36,517 nucleotides of DNA from Candidatus Desulfobia pelagia (GTDB lineage: Bacteria; Desulfobacterota; Desulfobulbia; Desulfobulbales; SURF-16), in assembly GCA_014382295.1 (NCBI GenBank), contig JACNJZ010000032.1:1-36517 (forward strand). Reading direction: 5' to 3'. A program made the translations under genes and the position numbers. How positions within the stretch are numbered: the first letter of the stretch is position 1; each line of letters opens with the position of its first letter. The notes beneath the pieces were generated by a model. It worked only from the letters and a program-made list of their open reading frames with translations, did not search any database and was not told the DNA's origin. This document shows positions 18,573-26,878 of this stretch, one piece after another.

Positions 18573-19601
18573 CTATATTCGATGCATCACAATTGAAGAT
18601 GCCATATGGACAGCTGCAACAAGACTTGCAGGATCAGCTTTACCCTGACCGGCTATATCATACGCCGTTCCATGATCAACAGATGTTCTGACAATCGGCA
18701 GACCTATTGTCACATTTACCCCATCTGCAAAATGAAGCAGCTTAAAGGGAATAAGTCCCTGATCATGATACATACAGACCACAGCATCAAACATTCCGCC
18801 TGCTGCCTTATAAAATACCGTATCCGGGGGGTACGGACCATTCACATCAAACCCGACTTTCTGCATATCCTCAACGGCCGGCCCTATTAACGTTTTCTCC
18901 TCATCCCCGAACATTCCGCCTTCACCGGCATGTGGATTAAAACCTGCTACAGCAATGCGTGGTGACTTTATTCCAAAATCGTTTTTCAATGATTCGGCAG
19001 TCAAACGTATCAAATGGACAATCTTTTCAACAGACAAATCATGGGAAACCTGGGCCAGTGCCGCATGGATAGTCACCAATGTAACCCGCAGCTTTTCGCC
19101 GGCCATCATCATTGCATAACTGGAATTTCCGCACAGAGACGCCAGCATCTCAGTATGCCCTGGAAAGGAATACCCTGCGGCATTTAGCGTGCTTTTGGCA
19201 ATGGGACAGGTAACCATGCCCTGCAGACAATTGTCCTGTATCAAACCAACTGCCGCTTCAATATATCCGGCCATGGCTTTTCCGGTATGGCGATCAGGAC
19301 AGCCCCATTTGAGAGATGCACAATTGAGCCCTGAACCTTTATCCGGCTCAAAAACACACACGGCATCATCCCTGACGGCATCACCAGGATTCCAGTCCAC
19401 AATTGACACGGGGATATCCAGTAGGCGGTTAGACCATTCAAGCACAGCCCTGCTCCCAATGACAACAACAGGAAACGGCAGTAAGTCCCTGGATCGCTCT
19501 GATCCGAAGAATTTAAGTATGATCTCAGGGCCTATGCCAACGGGACAGCCCATGGTAATAGCAAGAGGGAGAGATTTATCCATAGGAGAATTCAAAGGCA
19601 T
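18573..19601 (-). CDS. pdxA: 4-hydroxythreonine-4-phosphate dehydrogenase
   Basis: 342 aa; LAITMGCPVGIGPEIILK, SFPGHTEMLA, AGFNPHAGEGGMFGDEE, GPYPPDTVFYKA, MYHDQGLIPFKLLHF. Confidence 0.96.
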   Translation of the reverse strand: MPLNSPMDKSLPLAITMGCPVGIGPEIILKFFGSERSRDLLPFPVVVIGSRAVLEWSNRLLDIPVSIVDWNPGDAVRDDAVCVFEPDKGSGLNCASLKWGCPDRHTGKAMAGYIEAAVGLIQDNCLQGMVTCPIAKSTLNAAGYSFPGHTEMLASLCGNSSYAMMMAGEKLRVTLVTIHAALAQVSHDLSVEKIVHLIRLTAESLKNDFGIKSPRIAVAGFNPHAGEGGMFGDEEKTLIGPAVEDMQKVGFDVNGPYPPDTVFYKAAGGMFDAVVCMYHDQGLIPFKLLHFADGVNVTIGLPIVRTSVDHGTAYDIAGQGKADPASLVAAVHMASSIVMHRI

Positions 19602-19947
19602 TTTTTACCAGTTCCACATGGGGAGAAGAGTGCTCAATAGTAACAGCGACCACATCAAACCGGGCTGGAGAGTCTGTAAAACCGTATCGTGCCAGGTATT
19701 CAGCCGCCACTTTTGAAATCTGCCTCTGCTTTCTGGGTGTTATCGCCTCCAGAGCGGACCCAAACATGGTATTTGACCGGGTTTTTACTTCCACAAAAAC
19801 AAGGACCTCTCTGTCCCGCGCAATAAGATCTATTTCCCCTGAACGGGTTCGATAGTTGCTTGCAACAATCTTATACCCGGACTTTTCGAGAAAAACCCTG
19901 GCTTCCTTCTCTCCCTTCTTCCCAAGCGACAGTCTCTGAGTGGTCAT
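19576..19947 (-). CDS. yraN: YraN/UPF0102 family endonuclease-like protein
   Basis: 123 aa; GEKEARVFLEKSGYKIVASNYRTRSGEIDLIARDREVLVFVEVKTRS. Confidence 0.93.
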   Translation of the reverse strand: MTTQRLSLGKKGEKEARVFLEKSGYKIVASNYRTRSGEIDLIARDREVLVFVEVKTRSNTMFGSALEAITPRKQRQISKVAAEYLARYGFTDSPARFDVVAVTIEHSSPHVELVKNAFEFSYG

Positions 19948-20567
19948 AGATCCTCACGAACGCCCCTAAACGATTTTCTATGAATGGGACAGGGGCCATG
20001 TTGCATAATGAGCTGCTTGTGTTCTTTTGTTGGATAACCTTTATGTTTACAGAAATTATACTGTGGAAACTGTTCATCCAATTCACACATCAGCCGGTCC
20101 CGGGTAACTTTAGCAATAATGGACGCAGCAGCAATTGAAGCGCTCTTCTGTTCACCTTTAATCAAAGCCTTTTGCGGAATAGATACAGGAACAGGGAATT
20201 TGCCGTCAACAAGGATATAATCGGGGATACCAGAAAGACTTTCAACGGCTCTTCTCATTGCCAAAAGAGATGCCTGCAGAATATTGATATCATCTATTTC
20301 TTCAGGACCTGCACTTCCAACTCCAATGGGAATACCCATATCATATAACACCTGATAGAGTTTTTCCCGTCTTGCAGGGGTAAGTTTTTTGGAATCCTTG
20401 AACCGGATGTAGTCACAATCATCTGGCAGAATGACTGCCGCTGCAACCACCGGCCCGGCCAATGGCCCTCTTCCTGCCTCGTCAACACCGGCAATGAGAC
20501 AGTGACCTTGACCCGCCAGCTGCCTTTCATAAAAAAAAGGATCGTGAAGTTCTGTCATAATGTACAA
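19944..20567 (-). CDS. rnhB: Ribonuclease HII
   Basis: 207 aa; IAGVDEAGRGPLAGPVVAAAVILP, DSKKLTPARRE, SIAAASIIAKVTRDRLM, KGYPTKEH. Confidence 0.97.
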   Translation of the reverse strand: MYIMTELHDPFFYERQLAGQGHCLIAGVDEAGRGPLAGPVVAAAVILPDDCDYIRFKDSKKLTPARREKLYQVLYDMGIPIGVGSAGPEEIDDINILQASLLAMRRAVESLSGIPDYILVDGKFPVPVSIPQKALIKGEQKSASIAAASIIAKVTRDRLMCELDEQFPQYNFCKHKGYPTKEHKQLIMQHGPCPIHRKSFRGVREDL

Positions 20568-20594
20568 GGAAGAAACAGGGCGAAAAAAGATACG

Positions 20595-20633
20595 AAAAAA
20601 GGCCGATGAAGGAAATCCTTTTCACCGGCCTTT
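20595..20633 (-). terminator. Rho-independent terminator downstream of rplS
   Basis: Minus strand AAAGGCCGGTGAAAAGGATTTCCTTCATCGGCCTTTTTT: GC-rich stem followed by a T-tract. Confidence 0.75.
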
Positions 20634-20710
20634 GTAATTCCGAACGACACCATGTTTGTCAGCAGTCAAGTGCTGGCAAACATAAACAGGCTGTAGACAA
20701 CGCAACCAGT

Positions 20711-21058
20711 CTATCGAATTCCTTTCTCCCTGATCCTTGCAGCCTTACCACGCAGATCGCGGAGATAAAAGAGTCTGGAGCGACGCACTCGACCACGTGT
20801 AACAATCTCTACTTTCTCAATACGGGGTGAATGCATGGGAATCGTTTTCTCGACACCTACACCATTGGAAATTTTCCGGACAGTGAAGCTAGCACCCATT
20901 GTACCTCTTTTCCTCTTGATGACGACGCCCTGGAAAATCTGAACCCTCTCCTTGGCTCCTTCAATAATACGGATATGCACTTTTACTGTATCGCCGGGAC
21001 GAAAGTCAGGAAAGTCATAACGCATATTTTCTCTTTCAATCTTCTCTAACATGTTCAT
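20711..21058 (-). CDS. rplS: 50S ribosomal protein L19
   Basis: 115 aa; [91 protein letters not shown]. Confidence 0.99.
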   Translation of the reverse strand: MNMLEKIERENMRYDFPDFRPGDTVKVHIRIIEGAKERVQIFQGVVIKRKRGTMGASFTVRKISNGVGVEKTIPMHSPRIEKVEIVTRGRVRRSRLFYLRDLRGKAARIREKGIR

Positions 21059-21153
21059 AGCAGTAACTCTTTCTATTTTGAATTTACGATTGTAAGTTTT
21101 TGGACCAAAGAATAAAGCAGTCTAATCCTAAAACATTCTTTTCACAATAAAGA

Positions 21154-21179
21154 ACGTAAAAAATAATACTATTTTACGT
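21154..21179. other. AT-rich hairpin in the gap between the RNA methyltransferase gene and rplS
   Basis: Perfect 8-bp stem ACGTAAAA (21154-21161) / TTTTACGT (21172-21179). Confidence 0.4.
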
Positions 21180-21187
21180 ATATTCAC

Positions 21188-21751
21188 CTAACCTCTATCC
21201 ACGCTCAGCAGTCTATCAAGTACAATGGAGACAGCAGATCTCACAGAGAGATGATTATAATCCCCGCCTCCGGATATGGGTGGCAGTACTGCATCAACTT
21301 CTGCCATTACCTCACTGGCCAGCCCCCAGGCTGTCCCGAATAAAACCAGAATGCGTTCGCCCTGATTTATTCTTTCTTTAACCTGTGAATATGTCCACAT
21401 GGTGCACTCACTGCTCTGAGCACTTGTCGCCAGGACAACAGGCCTTTTCCCATCTACTGCAATCTGCTCATAAAGCGCCTGCAGATCAGTACATACATGC
21501 ACTCCCCCCAGGGCCTCTTTCCTGTCAGAATTATATGTGGCCCCATAGCCGGACCGCCAATGACTGACAATTTCCTGGACAAGTTGCTGCTGGTCTTCAT
21601 ATGGAGTTACAATATAAAAAGAACCGACACCATATGTTCGGCCTGCCCTGGCAATATCATGGATATCGAGGTTGGTGACAGCAGCACCAATAATTTCCTT
21701 ATTTTTATTCAGGACCGGATAATGTATCAGGGCCAGATCAACTTGAGCCAT
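21188..21751 (-). CDS. RNA methyltransferase (Methyltrn_RNA_4/PF09936-like), adjacent to trmD
   Basis: 187 aa; LALIHYPVLNKNKEIIGAAVTNLDIHDIARAGRTYGV, LFGTAWGLASEV, GGDYNHLSVRSAVSIVLDRLL. Confidence 0.85.
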   Translation of the reverse strand: MAQVDLALIHYPVLNKNKEIIGAAVTNLDIHDIARAGRTYGVGSFYIVTPYEDQQQLVQEIVSHWRSGYGATYNSDRKEALGGVHVCTDLQALYEQIAVDGKRPVVLATSAQSSECTMWTYSQVKERINQGERILVLFGTAWGLASEVMAEVDAVLPPISGGGDYNHLSVRSAVSIVLDRLLSVDRG

Positions 21752-21762
21752 TCAGACGATAC

Positions 21763-22491
21763 TCACATAAGCCCCTGCTTTTTCAGAATCTTCATCTCCG
21801 CCTCGGAGAAGATCATCTTACTCAGCAAATCAGGTCTTCTTTCCCTGGTCACTTTTACAGATTCTATCAACCGCCATTCAGCTATCCGGGCATGATCACC
21901 GGACAGAAGAACTTCAGGAACCTCATGCCCTTCAAAAATACGCGGCCGGGTATATTGAGGATATTTCAATCCTCCCCGGCTAAAGGTATCCTTTTCTGCA
22001 GAATCAGAACAGCCGAGAACTCCCGGCAACAAACGTGTTACAGAATCGATGATAACCATGGCAGCAAGTTCGCCGCCGGTAAGGATATAATCCCCGAGGG
22101 ATATTTCCTCATCTATGAAATAGGCCCTGACCCTTTCATCAATTCCTTCATAGCGACCGCAGACAAGCACCAAGTGCTTTCTTGCCGCCAGCTCTTCAGC
22201 AACTTCCTGGGTATACGTTCTCCCCTGGGGTGACAACAGAACAACATGCCCTTTTTCTTCTCCGCCCCCTGTCTGCCTTATGGCTGCAGCAAGAGGCTCG
22301 GGTTTCATAACCATGCCCTCCCGACCGCCAAAGGGACGATCATCGGTCATGGATTGCCTGTCAACAGCAAAATCCCGGATATTTGTAATACTGACCTCAA
22401 TGGTTTCGGCCTGTATTGCCCGACGAATAATTCCTTCCTGGAGAGGAGATTCCAGCAATTCTGGGAAAATAGTCAAGATACTGAAACGCAT
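21763..22491 (-). CDS. trmD: tRNA (guanine-N1)-methyltransferase
   Basis: 242 aa; [67 protein letters not shown]. Confidence 0.97.
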   Translation of the reverse strand: MRFSILTIFPELLESPLQEGIIRRAIQAETIEVSITNIRDFAVDRQSMTDDRPFGGREGMVMKPEPLAAAIRQTGGGEEKGHVVLLSPQGRTYTQEVAEELAARKHLVLVCGRYEGIDERVRAYFIDEEISLGDYILTGGELAAMVIIDSVTRLLPGVLGCSDSAEKDTFSRGGLKYPQYTRPRIFEGHEVPEVLLSGDHARIAEWRLIESVKVTRERRPDLLSKMIFSEAEMKILKKQGLM

Positions 22492-22504
22492 TATAAATCA
22501 AAAA

Positions 22505-23056
22505 CTACTTTGTATTCCTGTTTATTTCGAGCAATCCCTCGGGCGGATCAATAACAATTTTGCCCTCCGCATCATTTACTTCGACAAGAAACTCTTCTTT
22601 CACAGGAATCATATATTCGTGGCCCCTTCCGGACACTACGAGAATATCGTGAGCACCTGTTGCCATCAGACTCACGACCTGGCCAAGATGGAAGCCCTTG
22701 TCGGTGTAAACATCCATCCCCTTATAGTCGTTCCAGTAGAATTCATCGTCCGCCAGCTCAGGCAACTGGTCCTCTGCAACCCAGACTTCACAGTTGACTA
22801 AATCTTCAGCATCATTTCGATTGCTGACTCCGGCAAGAATCAAAACCGCTGAACTACCCTGAACACGACTGCGGGAAAGCTTTATTTCCTGAGCACTTCC
22901 AGAAACAGTATCAACAAAAACCAGACTGCTGTATACCTCAAAACTTTCCGGATCGTCTGAATAGGAATATACTTTTATCTCACCCTTGATGCCATGAGGC
23001 TTGGTAACCTTTGCAACCAAAACGTGATGGGTCAGATCAAAATCCATCCTCGTCAT
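22505..23056 (-). CDS. rimM: Ribosome maturation factor RimM
   Basis: 183 aa; VAKVTKPHGIKGEIKVYSYSD, PELADDEFYWNDYKGMDVYTD, MIPVKEEFLVEVNDAEGKIVIDPPEGLLEI. Confidence 0.95.
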   Translation of the reverse strand: MTRMDFDLTHHVLVAKVTKPHGIKGEIKVYSYSDDPESFEVYSSLVFVDTVSGSAQEIKLSRSRVQGSSAVLILAGVSNRNDAEDLVNCEVWVAEDQLPELADDEFYWNDYKGMDVYTDKGFHLGQVVSLMATGAHDILVVSGRGHEYMIPVKEEFLVEVNDAEGKIVIDPPEGLLEINRNTK

Positions 23057-23068
23057 AACAGGACTGTT

Positions 23069-23323
23069 TTATTCCAGAATTTCCAGCCGGGCCCTTTTAT
23101 TGACTTTACCGGCCGCAGCAGTGAGAAGAGAACGAATAGCCCTGGCAGTCCGGCCCTGTTTCCCGATGACCTTCCCCAAGTCTTCCTTGGCAACACGAAG
23201 TTCTATAACAATGACATCATCCTGCTCAACTTCATCGACCACGACTGCATCAGCCTGGTCCACAAGTGAAGTTGCTATGAACCCAACCAGCTCTTTCATA
23301 CCTTTCTCTCCAGCACGCCTCAA
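23069..23323 (-). CDS. khpA: KH-domain RNA-binding protein KhpA
   Basis: 84 aa; [41 protein letters not shown], located between rpsP and rimM. Confidence 0.93.
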   Translation of the reverse strand: MRRAGEKGMKELVGFIATSLVDQADAVVVDEVEQDDVIVIELRVAKEDLGKVIGKQGRTARAIRSLLTAAAGKVNKRARLEILE

Positions 23324-23353
23324 ATACAGTCAAGACACCTTAAAGACTGTATT
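23323..23353. other. Hairpin between rpsP and khpA
   Basis: Perfect 9-bp stem AATACAGTC (23323-23331) / GACTGTATT (23345-23353) with AAGACACCTTAAA in the loop. Confidence 0.5.
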
Positions 23354-23357
23354 CCCG

Positions 23358-23600
23358 TTATTCTACTGATGAACGGGAAATAAGACTCTTAACAGTATCA
23401 GTAGGCGTTGCACCCTGGTCAAGCCAGTACTGCAGTTTTTCCTGATGAATTGTAATTCCGGCCGGCTCCAGCATAGGATCATATGTTCCTACTACCTCCA
23501 GAAATTTTCCATCTCTTGGTGCCTCTGAATTTGCCGCTATAATACGATAGAAGGGTTTTTTCTTTCTTCCCATTCTTGTTAAACGAATCTTTACTGCCAT
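23358..23600 (-). CDS. rpsP: 30S ribosomal protein S16
   Basis: 80 aa; [43 protein letters not shown]. Confidence 0.99.
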   Translation of the reverse strand: MAVKIRLTRMGRKKKPFYRIIAANSEAPRDGKFLEVVGTYDPMLEPAGITIHQEKLQYWLDQGATPTDTVKSLISRSSVE

Positions 23601-23718
23601 GATGTGTTTATTCCTCCTGATAGATGGATAAGTAATATATATCTCGTTACCAGGTGCCTTGCTCTCAAAAAATGAGAATTCAAGACACCCTGAAATCTAG
23701 CACTGCAAACACCCTTTG

Positions 23719-25083
23719 TTATCGCCGGGATAACCCTTTAGGACGTTTTCGCTTTGTTTTCCCTTTAAAGACCGTGCCTGGTCCGGCCTTACCCTGCATT
23801 TTCTTCATCATTTTCAGCATTTCACTGTAACTTTTAATCACCTTGTTCACATCCTGAACCTGGGTGCCGCTGCCTTTTGCAATTCGCTGTCTTCTGCTAG
23901 CATCAATAATCTGATACTTTCTTCGTTCCTGAGCTGTCATGGAACGAATTATTGCCTCAACTTTACCAAGCTCCTTCTCATCCGGCTTGGGTACATCCTT
24001 GAGCTGCTTCATTCGATTAAGCCCCGGAATCATGCCCATGATCTGTTCAAGGCTCCCCATTTTCTTAATCTGCTGTATCTGATCAAGAAAATCCTCCAGA
24101 GTAAAAGTTGACTTCTTGAGCTTTTGGGCAAGCTTATCAGCTTTTTTCTTATCAACAACCTCCTCAGCCTTCTCAATCAGGGTAAGAACATCTCCCATGC
24201 CGAGAATTCGGGAAGCCATACGATCGGGATGAAAAACTTCCAGCGCATCAAGACCTTCGCCGGTTCCAATAAATTTAATCGGCCGTCCTGCTACCCTGGC
24301 AATGGACAGCGCAGCACCACCCCGGGCGTCACCCTCCATCTTGGTGAGAATAACACCACTGATATTCAGGTCCTGATTAAACTTGTCGGCAACCGTAACT
24401 GCATCCTGGCCAGTCATGGCGTCGGCCACAAACAGTATCTCGGCCGGCTGGACGGCAGACTTGATATTGCCAAGCTCGCCCATCAGCTCTTCATCTACAT
24501 GAAGACGACCCGCAGTATCTATAAGAAGAGTATCATAATCGCTATTCTGAGCGACAATAACTGCATTTTTACAGATCGTCACCGGGTCCTGTTCCGTCTG
24601 TGACGGGTGAACAGGAACTCCTATTGACTCACCTAATATCTGGAGCTGTTCAATTGCCGCAGGACGATAGACATCTGCCGGCACAAGATAAGGACGACGA
24701 CCCTGTTTCTTTAACAGCACGGCAAGTTTCGCGGAAGACGTTGTCTTGCCGGAACCCTGCAGACCGACCATCATGAGAACAGCCGGACTTTTCCCCTGCA
24801 GCTCAAGATATTTCGTTGACTCGCCAAGAAGAGATATCAGTTCTTCCTGGACAAGTTTAATAACCTGCTGCCCAGGAGACAGGCTGGAATGAACTTGCTG
24901 CCCCACTGCCTTCTCAGCAATAGTCGCAACAAAATCCTTTACAACCTTGAAGTTGACATCAGCTTCCAGAAGGGCCATACGCACTTCACGCAATGCATCC
25001 TGAATGTTTTTATCAGAAAGCTTGCCATGACCACGCAGGTCCTTGAAAACTTTATTTAATCTATCAGAAAGATTGTCAAACAT
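23719..25083 (-). CDS. ffh: Signal recognition particle protein Ffh
   Basis: MFDNLSDRLNKVFKDLRGHGKLSDKNI, GLQGSGKTTSSAKLAVLLKKQGRRPYLVPADVYRPAAIEQL, DTAGRLHVDEELM, C-terminal M domain. The ORF track begins at an upstream TTG (25137); homology favours M at 25083. Confidence 0.97.
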   Translation of the reverse strand: MFDNLSDRLNKVFKDLRGHGKLSDKNIQDALREVRMALLEADVNFKVVKDFVATIAEKAVGQQVHSSLSPGQQVIKLVQEELISLLGESTKYLELQGKSPAVLMMVGLQGSGKTTSSAKLAVLLKKQGRRPYLVPADVYRPAAIEQLQILGESIGVPVHPSQTEQDPVTICKNAVIVAQNSDYDTLLIDTAGRLHVDEELMGELGNIKSAVQPAEILFVADAMTGQDAVTVADKFNQDLNISGVILTKMEGDARGGAALSIARVAGRPIKFIGTGEGLDALEVFHPDRMASRILGMGDVLTLIEKAEEVVDKKKADKLAQKLKKSTFTLEDFLDQIQQIKKMGSLEQIMGMIPGLNRMKQLKDVPKPDEKELGKVEAIIRSMTAQERRKYQIIDASRRQRIAKGSGTQVQDVNKVIKSYSEMLKMMKKMQGKAGPGTVFKGKTKRKRPKGLSRR

Positions 25084-25236
25084 CTCCTGCTTACTCTCTA
25101 TATCTTCGGGCCAAAGGCATCTCTTCAGACAGACCAATTGACGCAGATTTTCAAAATTGAACAGGTAAAGTTAATTTAATAAAATTAAAATGTCAACTAT
25201 TTGCTTCTTCTGCTCTTTTTTTCTCTTTCCTAGCTC

Positions 25237-26181
25237 CTAGCGAAGGGCTTCCAGGCAATGAGATAACGTTTGCGGGCTATCAACCTGAAAACAGGAGCAT
25301 CCACTGTCTTTAGGCAAAATCTTCTTCATCAAACCGGTGAGCACTTTTTTAGGCCCAACTTCAATAAACTGAGTCACGCCGTTCTCACGCATCCGGGTGA
25401 TAATATCGTACCATTTCACCATGGAAGCAATCTGCCGGCTCATAATATCTTTAATAACAGCAGGGTCTATTTCTCTTTTAGCCGTGACATTAAACAATAT
25501 TGTCCCTGAAGGCTCGTTAAAGGGGATTTTTTCAAGAAACCTGCTAAAATCCTCCACAGCTCCAGCCATAAGCGGGCTGTGCATGGCCGCACTCACCGGC
25601 AGGGAAACAGCCCTTCCGCCTCTCTCCTCGGCAAGCGCTGCTGCCGCAGATACTGCGGCCTCCTCGCCGGAAATAACGACCTGCTGGGCTGAATTATGGT
25701 TAGCCACTACAACAATACCTTTATCGGAAGAAGACGACACAACATCCTCAACATCAGCCAGCTCAAGTTTCAATATGGCACTCATGGCGCCCGGGTTAGC
25801 CTTGCTTTCCCTGCACATAAGACGACCGCGCTCTGTCACAAGGGTAATAGCCTCCTCCGGCATCAAGACACCGGAGGCCACCAGGGCTGAATACTCGCCC
25901 AGGCTGTGGCCGGCAAAATAGGCAGCATCGACACCAGCCTTTTTTAAGGCCTGCCAGCAGATAATATTCATAACCGTCATGGCCGGCTGGAGATGTGCCG
26001 TTCGCGTTAATTCATCCATGGGACCGTCTATGGACAATTCCTGCAAAAGAAAACCGCTCCGCTCCTCCGCCATTTCCATTAACTGCCTGGCATCACTGTC
26101 TGAATCAAGAAATTCCTGCCCCATACCTATAAACTGCGACCCCTGACCGGGAAAAAGCAATGCTGTACGAGATGCGTCCAT
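25237..26181 (-). CDS. fabD: Malonyl-CoA:ACP transacylase
   Basis: 314 aa; ALLFPGQGSQFIGMGQ, YFAGHSLGEYSALVASG (GHSLGE active site), SAAMHSPLM, FIEVGPKKVLTGLMKKI. Confidence 0.97.
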   Translation of the reverse strand: MDASRTALLFPGQGSQFIGMGQEFLDSDSDARQLMEMAEERSGFLLQELSIDGPMDELTRTAHLQPAMTVMNIICWQALKKAGVDAAYFAGHSLGEYSALVASGVLMPEEAITLVTERGRLMCRESKANPGAMSAILKLELADVEDVVSSSSDKGIVVVANHNSAQQVVISGEEAAVSAAAALAEERGGRAVSLPVSAAMHSPLMAGAVEDFSRFLEKIPFNEPSGTILFNVTAKREIDPAVIKDIMSRQIASMVKWYDIITRMRENGVTQFIEVGPKKVLTGLMKKILPKDSGCSCFQVDSPQTLSHCLEALR

Positions 26182-26220
26182 TTTTTTATCCGAAAAATTT
26201 ATGGTTTATAAGATAGTTGG

Positions 26221-26246
26221 AAGTTTTAAGTTTTAAGTTTTAAGTT
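26221..26246. repeat. Heptanucleotide tandem repeat (AAGTTTT)3-AAGTT
   Basis: aagtttt aagtttt aagtttt aagtt; on the minus strand AACTT preceded and repeated as (AACTTAA)n, one base per unit different from the 3451-3476 repeat. Confidence 0.9.
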
Positions 26247-26368
26247 GGTGGATGTAACTTATTCATTTTTTCTGCTTGATTTTAACTTTCATGCTCGAAG
26301 TCTGCGCTTATCTCGTTGTTCCCGCCAGCGGGTATGGTGATTTATATGACAATAGGCAGACCTCCAAC

Positions 26369-26878
26369 TTACCTGGTGTGGCTACCGCCTTCTTCTGGCT
26401 CAGGATAAACAAAACCAGCGAGCAAAAACAGTCCTACGCCAACGACAATGGCTGAATCCGCCACATTAAAAGCCGGCCAGTGGTAACGCCCGATATAAAA
26501 ATCAAGAAAATCAACCACCGCGCCAAATCTGACCCGATCTATCAAATTTCCTATTGCCCCACCAGCAATACTGGCAAGGGCATAGGCATACAGGCTTCCC
26601 TTGTCCCGGTACTGTCTAAAAAGAAAAACAATAGCCACAAGGGCGACCAATGCAATTATGCCAAAAAACCATGGCCGCCAGCCACTTTCATTGCCAGCCA
26701 GGAAACCAAAGGCCGCCCCGGTATTCCGAATACTGGTAAGGTTAAAGAAACCTGGTATGATTATTCGGGTTTCATACAGGGAAAACTGCGCCAGAATCCA
26801 CCATTTTGTCAACTGATCCGCAACAATTACTGCTGCTGCGACAAAAATCAGGACAGAGTACGAATCAGGCTTTCTCAT
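26369..26878 (-). CDS. lspA: Lipoprotein signal peptidase (signal peptidase II)
   Basis: 169 aa; VADQLTKWWI, NTGAAFGFL, GGAIGNLIDRVRFGAVVDFLDFY, WPAFNVADSAIVVGVGL. Overlaps ileS by 4 bp. Confidence 0.97.
   Translation of the reverse strand: MRKPDSYSVLIFVAAAVIVADQLTKWWILAQFSLYETRIIIPGFFNLTSIRNTGAAFGFLAGNESGWRPWFFGIIALVALVAIVFLFRQYRDKGSLYAYALASIAGGAIGNLIDRVRFGAVVDFLDFYIGRYHWPAFNVADSAIVVGVGLFLLAGFVYPEPEEGGSHTR

Noticed and set aside
3451-26246. Heptamer repeats as a CRISPR-like array
   Set aside because: They are contiguous short tandem repeats without spacers; no cas genes are present.
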